DNA of 45,358 nt, from positions 1-45,358 of the forward strand of contig VBCG01000052.1 in the NCBI GenBank assembly GCA_005881895.1. Direction: 5' to 3'. Origin of the DNA: Betaproteobacteria bacterium. Lineage in GTDB: Bacteria > Pseudomonadota > Gammaproteobacteria > Burkholderiales > Casimicrobiaceae. Below the pieces are notes generated by a model. That model made no database searches. It had not been told where the DNA came from and was given only the letters and a program-made list of their open reading frames with translations. A program made the translations under genes and the position numbers. The first letter of the stretch is position 1, and every line of letters starts with the position of its first letter. Of the stretch, positions 24,170 through 37,188 are shown one piece after another.

Positions 24170-24174
24170 TAGGG

Positions 24175-25467
24175 CTACGTGCGAATCTGACCGGTACCGA
24201 GCACGATCCACTTGCGGCTGGTCAACCCTTCGAGCCCAACCGGTCCGCGCGCATGCAACTTGTTCGTCGAGATGCCGATCTCCGCGCCGAGCCCGTATTC
24301 AAAGCCGTCGGCGAAGCGCGTCGACGCGTTGACGAGAACGGAGCTCGAGTCGACCTCGCGCAGGAATCGCATTGCATTCACGTGGTCGTCGGTCACGATC
24401 GCATCGGTGTGTTGCGAGCCGTATCTCGCGATGTGATCGATCGCGTCATCGACACTGTCGACGACGCGCACGGCGAGGATCGGCGCCAAGTATTCGGCGT
24501 ACCAGTCGTCTTCGGTTGCTGTCTTCATCGACGAAACGATTGCGCGTGACCGCGCACACCCGCGAAGCTCCACGCCTTTGCGCTCATAAATGTCGGCCAA
24601 TGGCGGTAAGACGCTCGTCGCAATGTCCGCGTGGACGAGCAGCGTCTCCATCGTGTTGCAGGTGCCGTAGCGCTGTGTCTTGGCATTGTCGGCAATGCGC
24701 ATCGCCTGGTCGAGATTGGCACGCGCATCGATGTAGACGTGACAAACGCCGTCGAGGTGCTTGATCACCGGCACTTTCGCGTCGCGCGAGATGCGCTCGA
24801 TCAATCCTTTGCCGCCGCGCGGGACGATCACGTCGATATGCTTTTCGTCGGCGATCAAATGCCCGACGGCGGCGCGATCCGATGTCGCGATCACTTGCAC
24901 GGCGGACTCCGGCAATCCGGCGCTTCGCAATCCTTTGTGCACACAGGCGGCGATCGCTTGATTGCTGCGTAGCGCCTCCGAGCCCCCGCGCAGTATCGTT
25001 GCGTTCCCTGACTTGAGACACAACGCCGCGGCATCGGCCGTCACGTTCGGCCGCGATTCGTAAATGATCGCGATCACGCCGAGCGGCACGCGCATCATGC
25101 CGACCTGGATGCCGGACGGCCGATATTTGACATCGGAGATCTCGCCGACGGGATCAGGCAGCGCCGCAATTTCGCGCAATCCGTCCGCCATTGCAGCAAT
25201 CGCTGTCGGGGTAAGCGTCAGGCGATCGACGAACGCTGCGTCTTTTCGTGCAGCGCGGGCGGCATTCACATCTTCGGCATTCGCCGCGAGCAATCGCGCT
25301 TCATCGCGTCGGATCGCCTCGGCCATTTCCGTCAGCGCCGCGTTTTTTGCGGCCGTATCAGCACGCGCAAGCGCGCGGGCCGCAATTCGCGCTGCGTTGC
25401 CGACGCCATCGACGTACGCAGCGATGTCGTCGAACGTGCCGAGACCCGGGACGTTGAGATTCGTCAT
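24175..25467 (-). CDS. proA: Gamma-glutamyl phosphate reductase ProA
   Basis: A 430-residue NADPH-dependent enzyme of proline synthesis, converting glutamyl-5-phosphate to the semialdehyde. The catalytic Cys lies in [13 protein letters not shown] (about residue 270). Other motifs are [45 protein letters not shown], and the C-terminal [17 protein letters not shown]. The length equals the family norm. proB is not in this window. It sits 42 bases after rpiA and just before the CDF gene. Confidence 0.96.
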   Translation of the reverse strand: MTNLNVPGLGTFDDIAAYVDGVGNAARIAARALARADTAAKNAALTEMAEAIRRDEARLLAANAEDVNAARAARKDAAFVDRLTLTPTAIAAMADGLREIAALPDPVGEISDVKYRPSGIQVGMMRVPLGVIAIIYESRPNVTADAAALCLKSGNATILRGGSEALRSNQAIAACVHKGLRSAGLPESAVQVIATSDRAAVGHLIADEKHIDVIVPRGGKGLIERISRDAKVPVIKHLDGVCHVYIDARANLDQAMRIADNAKTQRYGTCNTMETLLVHADIATSVLPPLADIYERKGVELRGCARSRAIVSSMKTATEDDWYAEYLAPILAVRVVDSVDDAIDHIARYGSQHTDAIVTDDHVNAMRFLREVDSSSVLVNASTRFADGFEYGLGAEIGISTNKLHARGPVGLEGLTSRKWIVLGTGQIRT

Positions 25468-25509
25468 CGTGACATTTTAGCGCCTTCGCCCGCGCGAGAC
25501 CGCAGGCGC

Positions 25510-26178
25510 TCAGCGTTTGCGGGGATCGATCACGCGCACGCCGGCATCCGTCCCCAAGAGGATGATGTCCGCACCACGGCGCGCGAACAGGCCAACGGTG
25601 ATGACGCCCGCAATCTGATTGATCGTCGATTCGAGTGCGACCGGATCGACGATCGACAGTCCACTCACATCGAGAACGACGTTGCCGTTGTCGGTGGTGA
25701 AACCCATCCGCCATGCGGGGTGGCCGCCAAGCTTGACGAGCTCGCGCGCGACATAGCTCCGGGCGAGCGGGATCACCTCGACCGGTAGCGGAAAGTTTCC
25801 CAGTACGTCGACAAGCTTCGATTGATCGACGATGCACACGAACTTGCGCGCGACCGCGGCGACAATCTTCTCGCGCGTGAGCGCACCGCCGCCGCCTTTG
25901 ATCATCGCGCCGTGCTCGGTGACTTCATCGGCGCCGTCGATGTAGACGGGAACGTCATCGACATTGTTCAAGTCCTCGACGTAGATGCCATGCGTCTTCA
26001 ATCGGTCTGCCGTTTTGACCGAGCTCGCAACCGCACCCTTGATGCGTCCTTTGATCTTCGCGAGCTCGTCGATGAACAAGTTGGCAGTCGACCCCGAGCC
26101 GACGCCGATCCAAGCATCGTTGACAACATGCTTGATTGCTTCTCGTGCGACCGCCCGTTTCTGCTCGTCTTGGGTCAT
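25510..26178 (-). CDS. rpiA: Ribose-5-phosphate isomerase A
   Basis: A 222-residue enzyme of the pentose phosphate pathway that interconverts ribose-5-phosphate and ribulose-5-phosphate. Motifs are [15 protein letters not shown] (phosphate binding), [20 protein letters not shown] with the active-site aspartates, [12 protein letters not shown] and [11 protein letters not shown]. The start is the ATG at 26178 ([14 protein letters not shown]). The longer upstream frame overlaps lpdA and is not used. It lies 13 bases after lpdA, so it is probably in the pyruvate dehydrogenase transcript. Confidence 0.96.
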   Translation of the reverse strand: MTQDEQKRAVAREAIKHVVNDAWIGVGSGSTANLFIDELAKIKGRIKGAVASSVKTADRLKTHGIYVEDLNNVDDVPVYIDGADEVTEHGAMIKGGGGALTREKIVAAVARKFVCIVDQSKLVDVLGNFPLPVEVIPLARSYVARELVKLGGHPAWRMGFTTDNGNVVLDVSGLSIVDPVALESTINQIAGVITVGLFARRGADIILLGTDAGVRVIDPRKR

Positions 26179-26191
26179 TTGAGCCCGGAGC

Positions 26192-27964
26192 TCATTTCTT
26201 TCGCGCGGGCGGCAAATCGGTACAGACGCCTTCGAACAGTTCGGCTGCGAACCCGATCGACTCGGAAAGCGTCGGATGCGGATGGATCGTCCGTCCGACA
26301 TCGACGGCATCGGCGCCCATCTCGATCGCGAGCGAGATTTCACTCACCAAATCGCCGGCATGCGTGCCGACGATGCCGCCGCCGACAATGCGATGTGTGG
26401 CGTCGTCGAACAAGAGCTTGGTGAAACCCTCATCGCGACCATTGGCGATAGCGCGACCGGAGGCGGCCCACGGAAAGACGGCCTTCCGCAGCTTGCCGCC
26501 CTTCGTTTTCGCCTCGTCCTCCGTGATTCCAACCCACGCAATCTCCGGATCGGTATAGGCGACCGAGGGAATTGCGCGCGCGTCGAAATGCGATTTCTGC
26601 CCTGCGGCGGCCTCGGCCGCGACGTGGGCTTCGTGGACGGCCTTGTGCGCGAGCATCGGCTGGCCTGCGATGTCGCCGATCGCGTGGATATGAAGCACGT
26701 TCGTGCGCATTTGCGTGTCGACGTTGATGTAACCGCGATCGGTCACGGCCACGCCTGCCTTGTCGGCGCCGATCAGCTTTCCATTGGGACTTCGTCCCAC
26801 TGACAGGAGCACGAGATCGTACGGCTGCGGCCCTTGCGGCGCCTGTTCCCCTTCGAACGTGACGTAGAGCGCGTCCTTCTTTGCATCGATCCCGACGGTC
26901 TTGGTCTTCAGCATGACGCGATCGAAACGCGGCTTGTTCACCTTCTCCCACACTTTGACCAGGTCGCGGTCAGCGCCGAGCATTAAGGCATCGAGCATCT
27001 CCACGACATCGAGCCGCGCGCCGAGCGTGGAATACACGGTGCCCATTTCGAGTCCGATGATGCCGCCGCCGACGACGAGCATCCGCTTCGGGATCGCCCG
27101 TATCTCGAGTGCGCCGGTCGAATCGACGATGCGCGGGTCTTTCGGTGCGAACGGCAGCCAGATCGCCTCCGATCCCGCCGCGATGATCGCTTTTTCGAAA
27201 CGAACGATTTTCTTCGCGCCGGTGGGCGCGCGGCCCGGGCCGTCGGTAAGCGCGACTTCAAGATGATGCGCGTCGAGGAAAGTACCGCTGCCACGAACGA
27301 CGTCGACCTTGCGGGCTTTGGCCATGCCGCTCAAACCACCCGTCAGCTTGCCGACGACTTTGTTCTTCCAGGCGAGCAATTTCGTCAGGTCGACCTGCGG
27401 CGCGCTATACGTAATGCCGTGTTCGGCGAATGATTTGGCCTCGTCCATCACGCCCGCGATATGGAGCAGCGCCTTCGACGGAATGCAGCCGACGTTGAGA
27501 CATACACCGCCCAGCGTTGCATAGCGCTCGACGAGAACGGTTTTCATTCCGAGATCGGCGCTGCGAAACGCAGCGCTGTAACCGCCGGGGCCCGAGCCGA
27601 GCACCATCATTTCGCATTCAACGTCGGCCTTTATTCCCGGCACCTCTTTTGCGGGGCGCGCAGCGGGCGGCGGGGCGGCAGCGCCTTCTCGACCCGCGGG
27701 GGCAGGCTTAGGCGCCGTGGTGGCCGCCTGCGTTTCCAACGTCAGAATGACGCTGCCTTCGCTCACCTTGTCGCCCACTTTGAGCTTGACGTCCTTGACG
27801 ACACCGGCGTTCGGTGACGGCACATCCATCGTTGCTTTGTCGGACTCGAGCGTGACGAGCGGATCTTCCGGCTTCACGTTGTCGCCGGGCTTCACGAACA
27901 GGTCGATCACTGGGACATCGGTGAAGTCGCCGATGTCGGGCACTTTGACTTCGATAAGGCTCAT
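26192..27964 (-). CDS. lpdA: Dihydrolipoyl dehydrogenase (E3) with N-terminal lipoyl domain
   Basis: A 590-residue E3 subunit that reoxidises dihydrolipoamide with FAD and NAD+. Residues 1-78 are a lipoyl domain with the lysine in [10 protein letters not shown] (Lys43). An Ala/Pro linker (79-112) follows. The flavoprotein begins [19 protein letters not shown] (121 on), and the redox-active cysteines are Cys155 and Cys160 in [13 protein letters not shown]. The NAD fold has [19 protein letters not shown], and the C-terminal His-Glu pair is in [11 protein letters not shown] lipoyl-bearing E3 is known in Betaproteobacteria and Neisseria. It lies 19 bases after aceF and 13 before rpiA. Confidence 0.95.
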   Translation of the reverse strand: MSLIEVKVPDIGDFTDVPVIDLFVKPGDNVKPEDPLVTLESDKATMDVPSPNAGVVKDVKLKVGDKVSEGSVILTLETQAATTAPKPAPAGREGAAAPPPAARPAKEVPGIKADVECEMMVLGSGPGGYSAAFRSADLGMKTVLVERYATLGGVCLNVGCIPSKALLHIAGVMDEAKSFAEHGITYSAPQVDLTKLLAWKNKVVGKLTGGLSGMAKARKVDVVRGSGTFLDAHHLEVALTDGPGRAPTGAKKIVRFEKAIIAAGSEAIWLPFAPKDPRIVDSTGALEIRAIPKRMLVVGGGIIGLEMGTVYSTLGARLDVVEMLDALMLGADRDLVKVWEKVNKPRFDRVMLKTKTVGIDAKKDALYVTFEGEQAPQGPQPYDLVLLSVGRSPNGKLIGADKAGVAVTDRGYINVDTQMRTNVLHIHAIGDIAGQPMLAHKAVHEAHVAAEAAAGQKSHFDARAIPSVAYTDPEIAWVGITEDEAKTKGGKLRKAVFPWAASGRAIANGRDEGFTKLLFDDATHRIVGGGIVGTHAGDLVSEISLAIEMGADAVDVGRTIHPHPTLSESIGFAAELFEGVCTDLPPARKK

Positions 27965-27983
27965 CGCGAAAACCAGCAGTTCG

Positions 27984-29690
27984 CTACAGCACGACTCGCC
28001 GCATGTCGGCGAGCAATTGACACAAATACGTCGTGAAGCGCGCGGCCGCGGCGCCGTCGATCACGCGATGATCGTAGGACAGAGAGATCGGCAATGTCAG
28101 ACGAGGCGCGAATTCCTTGCCGTCCCAGACCGGCTTGGTCGCGCTTCTCGACACACCGAGAATCGCAACTTCGGGCGCGTTGATGATCGGCGTGAATGCG
28201 GTTCCGCCGATGCCGCCGAGCGACGAAATCGAAAAGCATCCGCCTTGCATGTCGGCGGGGCCGAGCTTGCCGTCGCGCGCTTTAGCCGAGAGCTCGCCCA
28301 TTTCCTGCGCGATCTGCATGATGCCCTTCTGATCGGCGTTCTTGATGACCGGCACGACGAGCCCGTTCGGCGTGTCGGCCGCGAAACCGATGTTGAAGTA
28401 ACGCTTGTAGACGAGGTTGTCCCCGTCAATCGAAGCATTCACGTCAGGAAACTTGCGCAACGCGGCGACGCTGACCTTGATCAGGAACGCGAGCATCGTC
28501 ACTTTGATGCCGGCTTTCTCGTTCTCCTTGTTCAACCGAACGCGAAACGCTTCGAGATCGGTGATATCCGCGTCGTCGAACTGCGTGACGTGCGGGATCA
28601 TCACCCAGTTCCGCGCGAGATTGGCGCCGGAGATCTTCTTGATCCGCGACAGCGGCTTTGCTTCGACCGCGCCGTATTTGGAGAAGTCGACCTGCGGCCA
28701 CGGCAGCAAATTCAACGCGCCGCCGCCCGTGATACCGGCGCCCGCGGCGGGCGCTGCCCCACCGGACAGCGCCTGCTTCACGAACTGCTGCACATCTTCG
28801 TGCAGGATCCGCCCCTTGGGTCCGCTGCCTTTGACCTTGCTCAAGTCGACGCCAAGCTCGCGCGCAAAGACACGCACCGATGGCGATGCATGCGCGGCCT
28901 TGAACGCCTGTTCGTCGATCGGTGCGCCGCTGGCTCCCGCGGTGCCCGGAGCTGGCCGAGACGGCGGAGCTTCCTTGGGTGGAGTGGGTGGCGTCGAAGG
29001 CTCTTCCTTTGTAGCGGCGGGCGCTGCAGCCTCCTGCGGTGCTTTTGCGGCCGCAGTCTCGCGCGCTTCCAGCGTCAGGATGACCGTGCCTTCACTGACT
29101 TTGTCGCCGACCTTGAGCTTCAAATCCTTGATGACGCCGGCAGTGGGTGAGGGCACATCCATCGTCGCCTTGTCCGACTCGAGCGTGACGAGCGGATCGT
29201 CGGCTTTTACAGTGTCGCCCGGTTTGACGAACACTTCGATGACCGGCACATCCTTGAAGTCGCCGATGTCCGGTACTTTGACTTCTTGAGCACTCGCTCG
29301 CCCGCTCGTGGCAGCGGGTTGGGGTGAGGGCGTCGCGCCAGTCGGCTGGGGAGGCGCTCCGCCAGGCGCGGGTGATTGAGCTGGCGATGGACTCGATGAA
29401 GGAGATTGCGAGGAGGGCTTAGCGCTCGCTTGTTGCGGCGCCGCCGCTGCGCCGTCGGTTTCGAGCGTCAGAATGACGCCGCCCTCGCTGACCTTGTCGC
29501 CGACTTTCAGCTTGAGATCCTTCACGACGCCGGCGGACGGCGAAGGCACGTCCATCGTCGCCTTGTCCGATTCCAACGTGACCAGAGAGTCGTCCGGCTT
29601 CACGCGATCGCCGGGCTTCACGAACACTTCGATCACCGGCACGTCTTTGAAGTCGCCGATGTCGGGGACTTTAACTTCAAGCGTGCTCAT
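27984..29690 (-). CDS. aceF: Dihydrolipoamide acetyltransferase (pyruvate dehydrogenase E2)
   Basis: A 568-residue E2 core of pyruvate dehydrogenase. It has two lipoyl domains, residues 1-76 (Lys43) and 136-208 (Lys174), each with [13 protein letters not shown] Ser/Pro/Ala linker (80-132) separates them. A second linker (210-262) is rich in Pro, Lys and Glu. The peripheral-subunit binding domain is at about 267-303: SPSVRVFARELGVDLSKVKG and GRILHEDVQQF. The catalytic domain (about 330-568) ends with SYDHRVIDGAAAARF, containing the HxxxDG active site. It transfers acetyl groups to CoA and scaffolds E1 and E3. It follows aceE by 15 bases. Confidence 0.96.
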   Translation of the reverse strand: MSTLEVKVPDIGDFKDVPVIEVFVKPGDRVKPDDSLVTLESDKATMDVPSPSAGVVKDLKLKVGDKVSEGGVILTLETDGAAAAPQQASAKPSSQSPSSSPSPAQSPAPGGAPPQPTGATPSPQPAATSGRASAQEVKVPDIGDFKDVPVIEVFVKPGDTVKADDPLVTLESDKATMDVPSPTAGVIKDLKLKVGDKVSEGTVILTLEARETAAAKAPQEAAAPAATKEEPSTPPTPPKEAPPSRPAPGTAGASGAPIDEQAFKAAHASPSVRVFARELGVDLSKVKGSGPKGRILHEDVQQFVKQALSGGAAPAAGAGITGGGALNLLPWPQVDFSKYGAVEAKPLSRIKKISGANLARNWVMIPHVTQFDDADITDLEAFRVRLNKENEKAGIKVTMLAFLIKVSVAALRKFPDVNASIDGDNLVYKRYFNIGFAADTPNGLVVPVIKNADQKGIMQIAQEMGELSAKARDGKLGPADMQGGCFSISSLGGIGGTAFTPIINAPEVAILGVSRSATKPVWDGKEFAPRLTLPISLSYDHRVIDGAAAARFTTYLCQLLADMRRVVL

Positions 29691-29705
29691 CGCTCGGTCT
29701 CCGAT

Positions 29706-32360
<2,655 letters not shown>

Positions 32361-32509
32361 GATGTGTTCCTCCGGCGCTTTATCAGTCGATTTTATGCGC
32401 GGTGCTCGCCCGTGTATTGCTGCTGCGCGGTTGGAGTCACCCGCCTAGCACAAGGCGTGTTGATGCCTGATCTTCTATGGTAGCGAGCACTCACATTTTA
32501 TACGTCAGA

Positions 32510-33745
32510 TTATCTCGGCTTCGGTCGCTTCGTCGTCGGGCGCCAAGGCATCAACAAGACGATTCCGCTGATGCCGCTCATTGCCGCGAAAACGCCGAAT
32601 CCCACACGATAGCTGCCCGTCGAGGCGGCGAGCAACGCAAAAATCGGCGGTCCGGCGACCACACCCGAAAAGGTGATGAATCCCGCAGCGCCAGTGACTG
32701 CGCCGGCCGCGCCTTGGGGCGCATGACGTGCTACCTCGGCAAGCTGCACGCCGTTCCAGCCGATCGCCGTTGCGCCAAAGATCAGCGCGACCATTGCGAC
32801 CGCGGCCGTCGACCACGCCGGCGTTGCCAGGGTGATGACGACGCCACAGATCGCGGCGATGACGCCGATGACGCCGAGCACGCGACGCGGCGGCGCAACG
32901 CGATCGGCGACCAGTCCCCATCCGATACGGCCGACCACACCGCCCACGGTCGCAGCGGTCAGCACAAACCCGGCACCGACGAGCGACCACCTAAGCGATT
33001 CGGTCAGATAAACGACGATGAAGCTCGTCAGGCAAACCTGGGTGCCCGCATAGATGAACGAAACGACCGCCAACTCGGCGAGCGTTCGCGATCCCACGAC
33101 GATGCGCAGCGGCTGCAGCACAGTCGCCAGCGAAAAAGTGCGGGCGGAATGGCGCGCGGTCTGCAGCTCAGTGTCCAACATGGCATGGGTCTTCTCTGCG
33201 ACCGCGGCAACCACAAGGCCCGCAAGCGCTGCAACCAGCAACGCAATGCGCCACCCGACGACGAGCGCGAGAGCCGGCAGCACCGCGCCCGCGAGTGCGG
33301 CTCCCGCCGGCACGCCGGTTTGCTTGATCGAGAACGTCAGCGCAAGGCGGTGCGGCTCTGCAGTTCGTATCAACACGTGCGATGACGCCGGTGTAATCGG
33401 ACCGTAACCGACGCCGATCAGCAATGCAGCGGCAATCAGCAAAGCGAGAGCGTACGAGGGTGCGAGCGCGATCATCAGCGTGCCCGCAGCGGACAGGAGA
33501 ACGCCGAACTGCGATATCCGAATCGCACCAAAACGTTCGATGAAACCGCCGCAAGCAAGGCTTGCGAGCATCGCGCCGACATAGACGAGTCCAACGAAAA
33601 CGCCGATCCACTTCGGCGCAACATCGAACGCCTGCGCGATCTCGGGCGCCAGGACGGCCGTCGCAGTGGCGGCAAGCGACACGTAGATCTGAATGGCGGT
33701 CGTCGCGGCGAGCGCCACCAATGCGCGCCGACCTTTCGTCACCAT
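32510..33745 (-). CDS. MFS transporter
   Basis: A 411-residue major facilitator with about 12 membrane spans. The first is TTAIQIYVSLAATATAVLAP. The MFS loop 2-3 motif is visible as GGFIERFGAIRISQFG, and the second-half equivalent as GLVADRVAPPRRVLG. YGPITPASSHVLIRTAEPHR resembles the cyanate/nitrate-like (CynX/NarK-related) branch, but the substrate cannot be read. The start is set at the ATG at 33745; a GTG at 33763 overlaps the stop of the upstream cyclo-ligase gene as GTGA and is a fair alternative. It is followed by the gap that precedes aceE. Confidence 0.87.
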   Translation of the reverse strand: MVTKGRRALVALAATTAIQIYVSLAATATAVLAPEIAQAFDVAPKWIGVFVGLVYVGAMLASLACGGFIERFGAIRISQFGVLLSAAGTLMIALAPSYALALLIAAALLIGVGYGPITPASSHVLIRTAEPHRLALTFSIKQTGVPAGAALAGAVLPALALVVGWRIALLVAALAGLVVAAVAEKTHAMLDTELQTARHSARTFSLATVLQPLRIVVGSRTLAELAVVSFIYAGTQVCLTSFIVVYLTESLRWSLVGAGFVLTAATVGGVVGRIGWGLVADRVAPPRRVLGVIGVIAAICGVVITLATPAWSTAAVAMVALIFGATAIGWNGVQLAEVARHAPQGAAGAVTGAAGFITFSGVVAGPPIFALLAASTGSYRVGFGVFAAMSGISGIVLLMPWRPTTKRPKPR

Positions 33746-33759
33746 CCGTGGCCGTGCAG

Positions 33760-34398
33760 TCACGATGCACGCGGAGCGCATTCGATGACGCGTGCTTCGG
33801 TGACGACGAAGTCCATCGAAAGGTCGTGTGGGGCTGCCGGAACTTGGGGAACAAGCTGCATTTCGAAAGCGCCAGCGATGCGCGGCGCCGCGCGCGGCAA
33901 CAGCGGCAGCAGCCGATCGTAATATCCACCGCCGTAACCGAGGCGTCGGCCGTTGATATCGAACGCAACGCCGGGCACAAGCACCCATTCGATTGCGCCG
34001 ATGGCAACCGGCGGACACAGCATCGTGGGTTCCGGGATGTCGCGATACCCGGGCGCAAGGTCGATCGACAAGTCGCATATACGATGCAGCGACAGCATTC
34101 TGGTCTGCAGGTCCACGCGCGGCGATGCGAGCGTCTTGCCCATCGCCAACGCACGCTGCGCGAGCAAGCGCGAGTCCCATTCGTTGCGAAAGGGAATCGT
34201 GACAAATACGGTGTCGGCTGCCAGGAACGACGGCAGCGCGATCAGTCGCTCGGCAATTTTCGCCGAGGCGGCTTCCCGCTGTTGCGGCGGCAATGCGTCG
34301 CGTGCCGCCAGTACGCGCTCCCGAATCGTGCGCTTCGCATCGCGCAACGCGGTACCGCTCGGAGGCGGTACATCATCGGGAGCGATCGGCGAAGACAT
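33760..34398 (-). CDS. 5-formyltetrahydrofolate cyclo-ligase
   Basis: A 212-residue enzyme that converts 5-formyltetrahydrofolate to 5,10-methenyltetrahydrofolate with ATP, clearing a folate dead-end. Motifs are ALRDAKRTIRERVLAARDAL (N-terminal substrate site), FVTIPFRNEWDS, WVLVPGVAFDINGRRLGYGG and GYYDRLLPL. These match the YgfA/FAU1 family. It is divergent from pepP with a 70-base gap. In some Proteobacteria this gene accompanies zapA and the 6S RNA gene; I see neither here. Confidence 0.92.
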   Translation of the reverse strand: MSSPIAPDDVPPPSGTALRDAKRTIRERVLAARDALPPQQREAASAKIAERLIALPSFLAADTVFVTIPFRNEWDSRLLAQRALAMGKTLASPRVDLQTRMLSLHRICDLSIDLAPGYRDIPEPTMLCPPVAIGAIEWVLVPGVAFDINGRRLGYGGGYYDRLLPLLPRAAPRIAGAFEMQLVPQVPAAPHDLSMDFVVTEARVIECAPRAS

Positions 34399-34437
34399 TT
34401 GTCGATGTTAGCGCAGGGCCTAATAACAACCACGACA

Positions 34438-34443
34438 TATAAT
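34438..34443 (+). promoter_or_regulatory. Candidate -10 element (TATAAT) for pepP
   Basis: A perfect TATAAT lies 25 bases before the pepP ATG, in the short divergent gap. No good -35 match is found 16-18 bases upstream. If real, the leader is about 18-20 bases. Confidence 0.35.
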
Positions 34444-34468
34444 GAGCGTCCTCTCGTCGGATCGAACC

Positions 34469-35788
34469 ATGAATCACGCCCACCACGTCTACCGCGAGCG
34501 TCGCGATGCATTGCTGAAAAAGATGCGCGAGCACGCTGGCGGCGGCGTTGCGCTCGTGCCGACCGCGCCGGAAGTCGCGCGCAATCGCGATTCGCTCTTC
34601 CCGTTTCGGCACGACAGCTACTTTTACTATCTGTCGGGATTTCCCGAACCCGAAGCGGTCGTCGCGTTGGTTGCGGGACCGGACGGCGATCGTCACGTGC
34701 TGTTCTGCCGCGACAAGAACGAAGAGCGCGAGATCTGGGATGGATTTCGTTACGGACCCGACGCCGCGAAGGAGATTTTCGGCTTCGACGAAGCGCATTC
34801 GATCAGAGAGCTCAAAGCAAAACTGCCCGACATCGCCGCCGATCGCCCCGCATTGTTTACGCCGGTCGGCTTGTTCAGCGATTGGGATCGGCACATCACC
34901 GAGGTATTGAATGAAGTTCGGAGCCGCGTCCGGTCCGGTGTGATGGCGCCGGATGAAATCGTCGACGTTCGTGCTGCGCTCGACGCGATGCGGCTCGTCA
35001 AGGACGCGCACGAGGTTTCATTGATGCGGCGCGCCGCGTCGATTTCTGCTGCCGCGCATCGCCGGGCGATGGCATCCACGCGTCCCGGTTGGTTCGAATA
35101 CCAAGTGGAAGCGGAGCTTCTCCACGAATTCTTGCGCGAAGGCGCGCAGGCGCTTGCCTATTCGCCGATCGTCGGTTCCGGTCCGAATGCGTGCGTGCTC
35201 CATTACCGCGACAACAACCGGCAGATGGCCGACGGCGATCTTCTATTGATCGATGCCGGCTGCGAGCTCCATGGATACGCGTCCGACATCACGCGGACGT
35301 TTCCCGTGAACGGCCGCTTCACGGGTCCGCAAAAAGATATCTACGAGCTCGTTCTGGCCACGCAGGTCGCCTGCATCGAGGCCGTCAAGCCGGGCGCTGA
35401 TTTTCACGGTTATCACAAGGTGGCTGAACGTGTGTTGGCGCAGGGATTCATCGATCTCGGCCTGTGCAGCGGCACGCTCGACAGCGTGCTCGAAAGTGAG
35501 TCGTACAAGCAGTTCTATATGCATCGCGCAGGGCACTGGCTCGGCATGGATGTGCACGATGCAGGGCTCTATCAGATCAAGGGCGAGTCGCAAAAGCTTA
35601 ACCCCGGAATGGTGTTGACGGTCGAGCCCGGCGCCTACATTCGTCCGGCGGAAAACGTTCCCGAGCGTTATTGGAACATTGGCGTGCGCATAGAAGACGA
35701 TGTGCTGGTGACTGCGACTGGCATCGAAAACTTGACCGCCGCCGCACCGAAATCGGTTGCGGATGTCGAGGCCGCTTGTAAACGTTAG
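34469..35788 (+). CDS. pepP: Xaa-Pro aminopeptidase PepP
   Basis: A 439-residue metallopeptidase that removes N-terminal residues preceding proline. The N-terminal domain (1-170) has FPFRHDSYFYYLSGFPEP. The pita-bread catalytic domain carries the five metal ligands: Asp in LLLIDAGCEL and in GYASDITRTFPV, His in HRAGHWLGMDVHD, Glu in VLTVEPGAYI and Glu in IGVRIEDDVLV. HYRDNNRQMADGD precedes the first ligand as in E. coli PepP. The start is the ATG at 34469; an upstream ATG in frame at 34442 overlaps the -10 candidate. The ubiH gene follows after 17 bases, as in many Proteobacteria. Confidence 0.95.
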   Translation: MNHAHHVYRERRDALLKKMREHAGGGVALVPTAPEVARNRDSLFPFRHDSYFYYLSGFPEPEAVVALVAGPDGDRHVLFCRDKNEEREIWDGFRYGPDAAKEIFGFDEAHSIRELKAKLPDIAADRPALFTPVGLFSDWDRHITEVLNEVRSRVRSGVMAPDEIVDVRAALDAMRLVKDAHEVSLMRRAASISAAAHRRAMASTRPGWFEYQVEAELLHEFLREGAQALAYSPIVGSGPNACVLHYRDNNRQMADGDLLLIDAGCELHGYASDITRTFPVNGRFTGPQKDIYELVLATQVACIEAVKPGADFHGYHKVAERVLAQGFIDLGLCSGTLDSVLESESYKQFYMHRAGHWLGMDVHDAGLYQIKGESQKLNPGMVLTVEPGAYIRPAENVPERYWNIGVRIEDDVLVTATGIENLTAAAPKSVADVEAACKR

Positions 35789-35805
35789 CGTTTGATCAAC
35801 GCGCG

Positions 35806-36966
35806 ATGCTCCGCGATCTGGTCATCGTCGGTGCCGGACCGGTGGGAGCGACGCTGGCGCTCGCTTTGCGCGATGCTGACCTCGATCTCGTCGTCCTCGA
35901 TTCGCGCGCGGCGGGCACGCCTTATCGAAGCGACCGTTCGCTCGCGCTCTCGCATGGCGCGCGCCTCATACTCGAGCGGCTCGACGTATGGCCCCGACTC
36001 GCGTCGACGCGTGGCGTGGTGACGCCGATCACGTCGGTTGACGTCTCGCAAGCGCGAGGATTCGGGATGACGCGACTTGTCGCTTCGGATCACGACGTGC
36101 CCGCCCTCGGTTACGTCGTTTCGTATCGCGCGCTGCAGTCGGCGCTTGACGCGGCGCTCGCGCGTGCGGGAATAGGGATTCAATTCGGCGCGGCCGCTAA
36201 CAAAGTTGGCGGCACGCCGGCTTACGTCGCAGTCACACTGACCGACGGAAACGCCGATCCCATTACCGCGCGGCTTGCCGTGATCGCCGACGGCAGCGGT
36301 GCGTTGGTTGACGGCATTCGTCGCGAACGCAAAGACTATGGGCATGTCGCCGTCACCGCCAAAGTGGCGATCAACCGCCCGCATGGTGGTCGCGCATTCG
36401 AGCGCTTCACCGACGAAGGGCCGATGGCGCTCCTTCCTGAGGGCGAGGATTACGGCGTGGTGTGGACGATGACACCCGAACGCGCGCAGGAAACGCTTGC
36501 GCTTGGCGACAACGCATTTCTTGACGCCCTGGCCGCACGCTTCGGTCCGCGCTTCGAAGGTTTCGTCGGCGTAAGCTCGCGCCGTTCGTTCCCGCTCGCG
36601 CTCGAGATCGCGCGCCCCACGATCGGCACACGCGCCGTGGTGGTCGGCAACGCGGCGCAGTCGCTGCACCCCGTTGCGGGACAGGGCTTCAATCTCGGCA
36701 TGCGCGATGCATTCGAGCTCGCGCAGACGATCATCACAACACCGCGCGACGCGCTGGGTGACGGTCCAATGTTGGCGACCTACGCCAAGCGCAGGCTTCC
36801 CGATCGCGTAGCCGGTATCGCCTTTACACATGGGCTCGTGCAGTTATTCGGAACGAGCTTTCCCTTGATGAGCTGGCCGAGGGGGTTCGCATTGACGTTG
36901 CTCGACTCCCTTCCGCCGGCCAAGCGTGTCTTTGCACGCGCGATGCTATTTGGTATCCATACATAG
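35806..36966 (+). CDS. ubiH: 2-octaprenyl-6-methoxyphenol hydroxylase UbiH
   Basis: A 386-residue FAD monooxygenase of ubiquinone synthesis. The ADP-binding GAGPVG is at residues 9-14. The ribityl-binding motif GNAAQSLHPVAGQG is near 283, with Asn where most relatives have Asp. E. coli UbiH shares this GNAAQ form, which favours UbiH over UbiF or UbiI. RSDRSLALSHGARLILE follows the first strand as usual. It hydroxylates a ring carbon of the quinone precursor at the membrane. Its place after pepP agrees with the pepP-ubiH order. A hairpin at 37083-37110 follows the gene. Confidence 0.92.
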   Translation: MLRDLVIVGAGPVGATLALALRDADLDLVVLDSRAAGTPYRSDRSLALSHGARLILERLDVWPRLASTRGVVTPITSVDVSQARGFGMTRLVASDHDVPALGYVVSYRALQSALDAALARAGIGIQFGAAANKVGGTPAYVAVTLTDGNADPITARLAVIADGSGALVDGIRRERKDYGHVAVTAKVAINRPHGGRAFERFTDEGPMALLPEGEDYGVVWTMTPERAQETLALGDNAFLDALAARFGPRFEGFVGVSSRRSFPLALEIARPTIGTRAVVVGNAAQSLHPVAGQGFNLGMRDAFELAQTIITTPRDALGDGPMLATYAKRRLPDRVAGIAFTHGLVQLFGTSFPLMSWPRGFALTLLDSLPPAKRVFARAMLFGIHT

Positions 36967-37082
36967 GACGTCCGCGCTTGTAGTATCGCGTTTGTAGTCC
37001 GCAGAATAGGAAATCTCCTACGGAGTCGCCTGCGGCATCCGACAGCGGCACGAACGCCATCGGCGCAGAATTTCCTTTCGGA

Positions 37083-37118
37083 CGCCCGCTCGATTCTCGA
37101 AGAGCGGGCGAATGTTTT
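37083..37118 (+). terminator. Hairpin with T-rich tail after ubiH
   Basis: CGCCCGCTC (37083-37091) and GAGCGGGCG (37102-37110) form a perfect 9-base stem with a 10-base loop, followed by AATGTTTT. It lies 117 bases after ubiH and 79 before the next ATG. A terminator for pepP-ubiH is the simplest reading, though the T-run is weak. Confidence 0.45.
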
Positions 37119-37188
37119 CTGCGGATGGATCGCGGATTCGCAAGATGGATTTCCGGTGATTCGAGAAGCCGCAACTCGAGAGGAGCTT

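Noticed and set aside
32361-32509. Promoter and regulator site for aceE
   Set aside because: AT-rich patches exist, but no -35/-10 pair or known operator could be defended by eye.
35785-36831. A 348-codon minus-strand frame opposite ubiH
   Set aside because: UbiH on the plus strand has all FAD motifs; the opposite frame has none.
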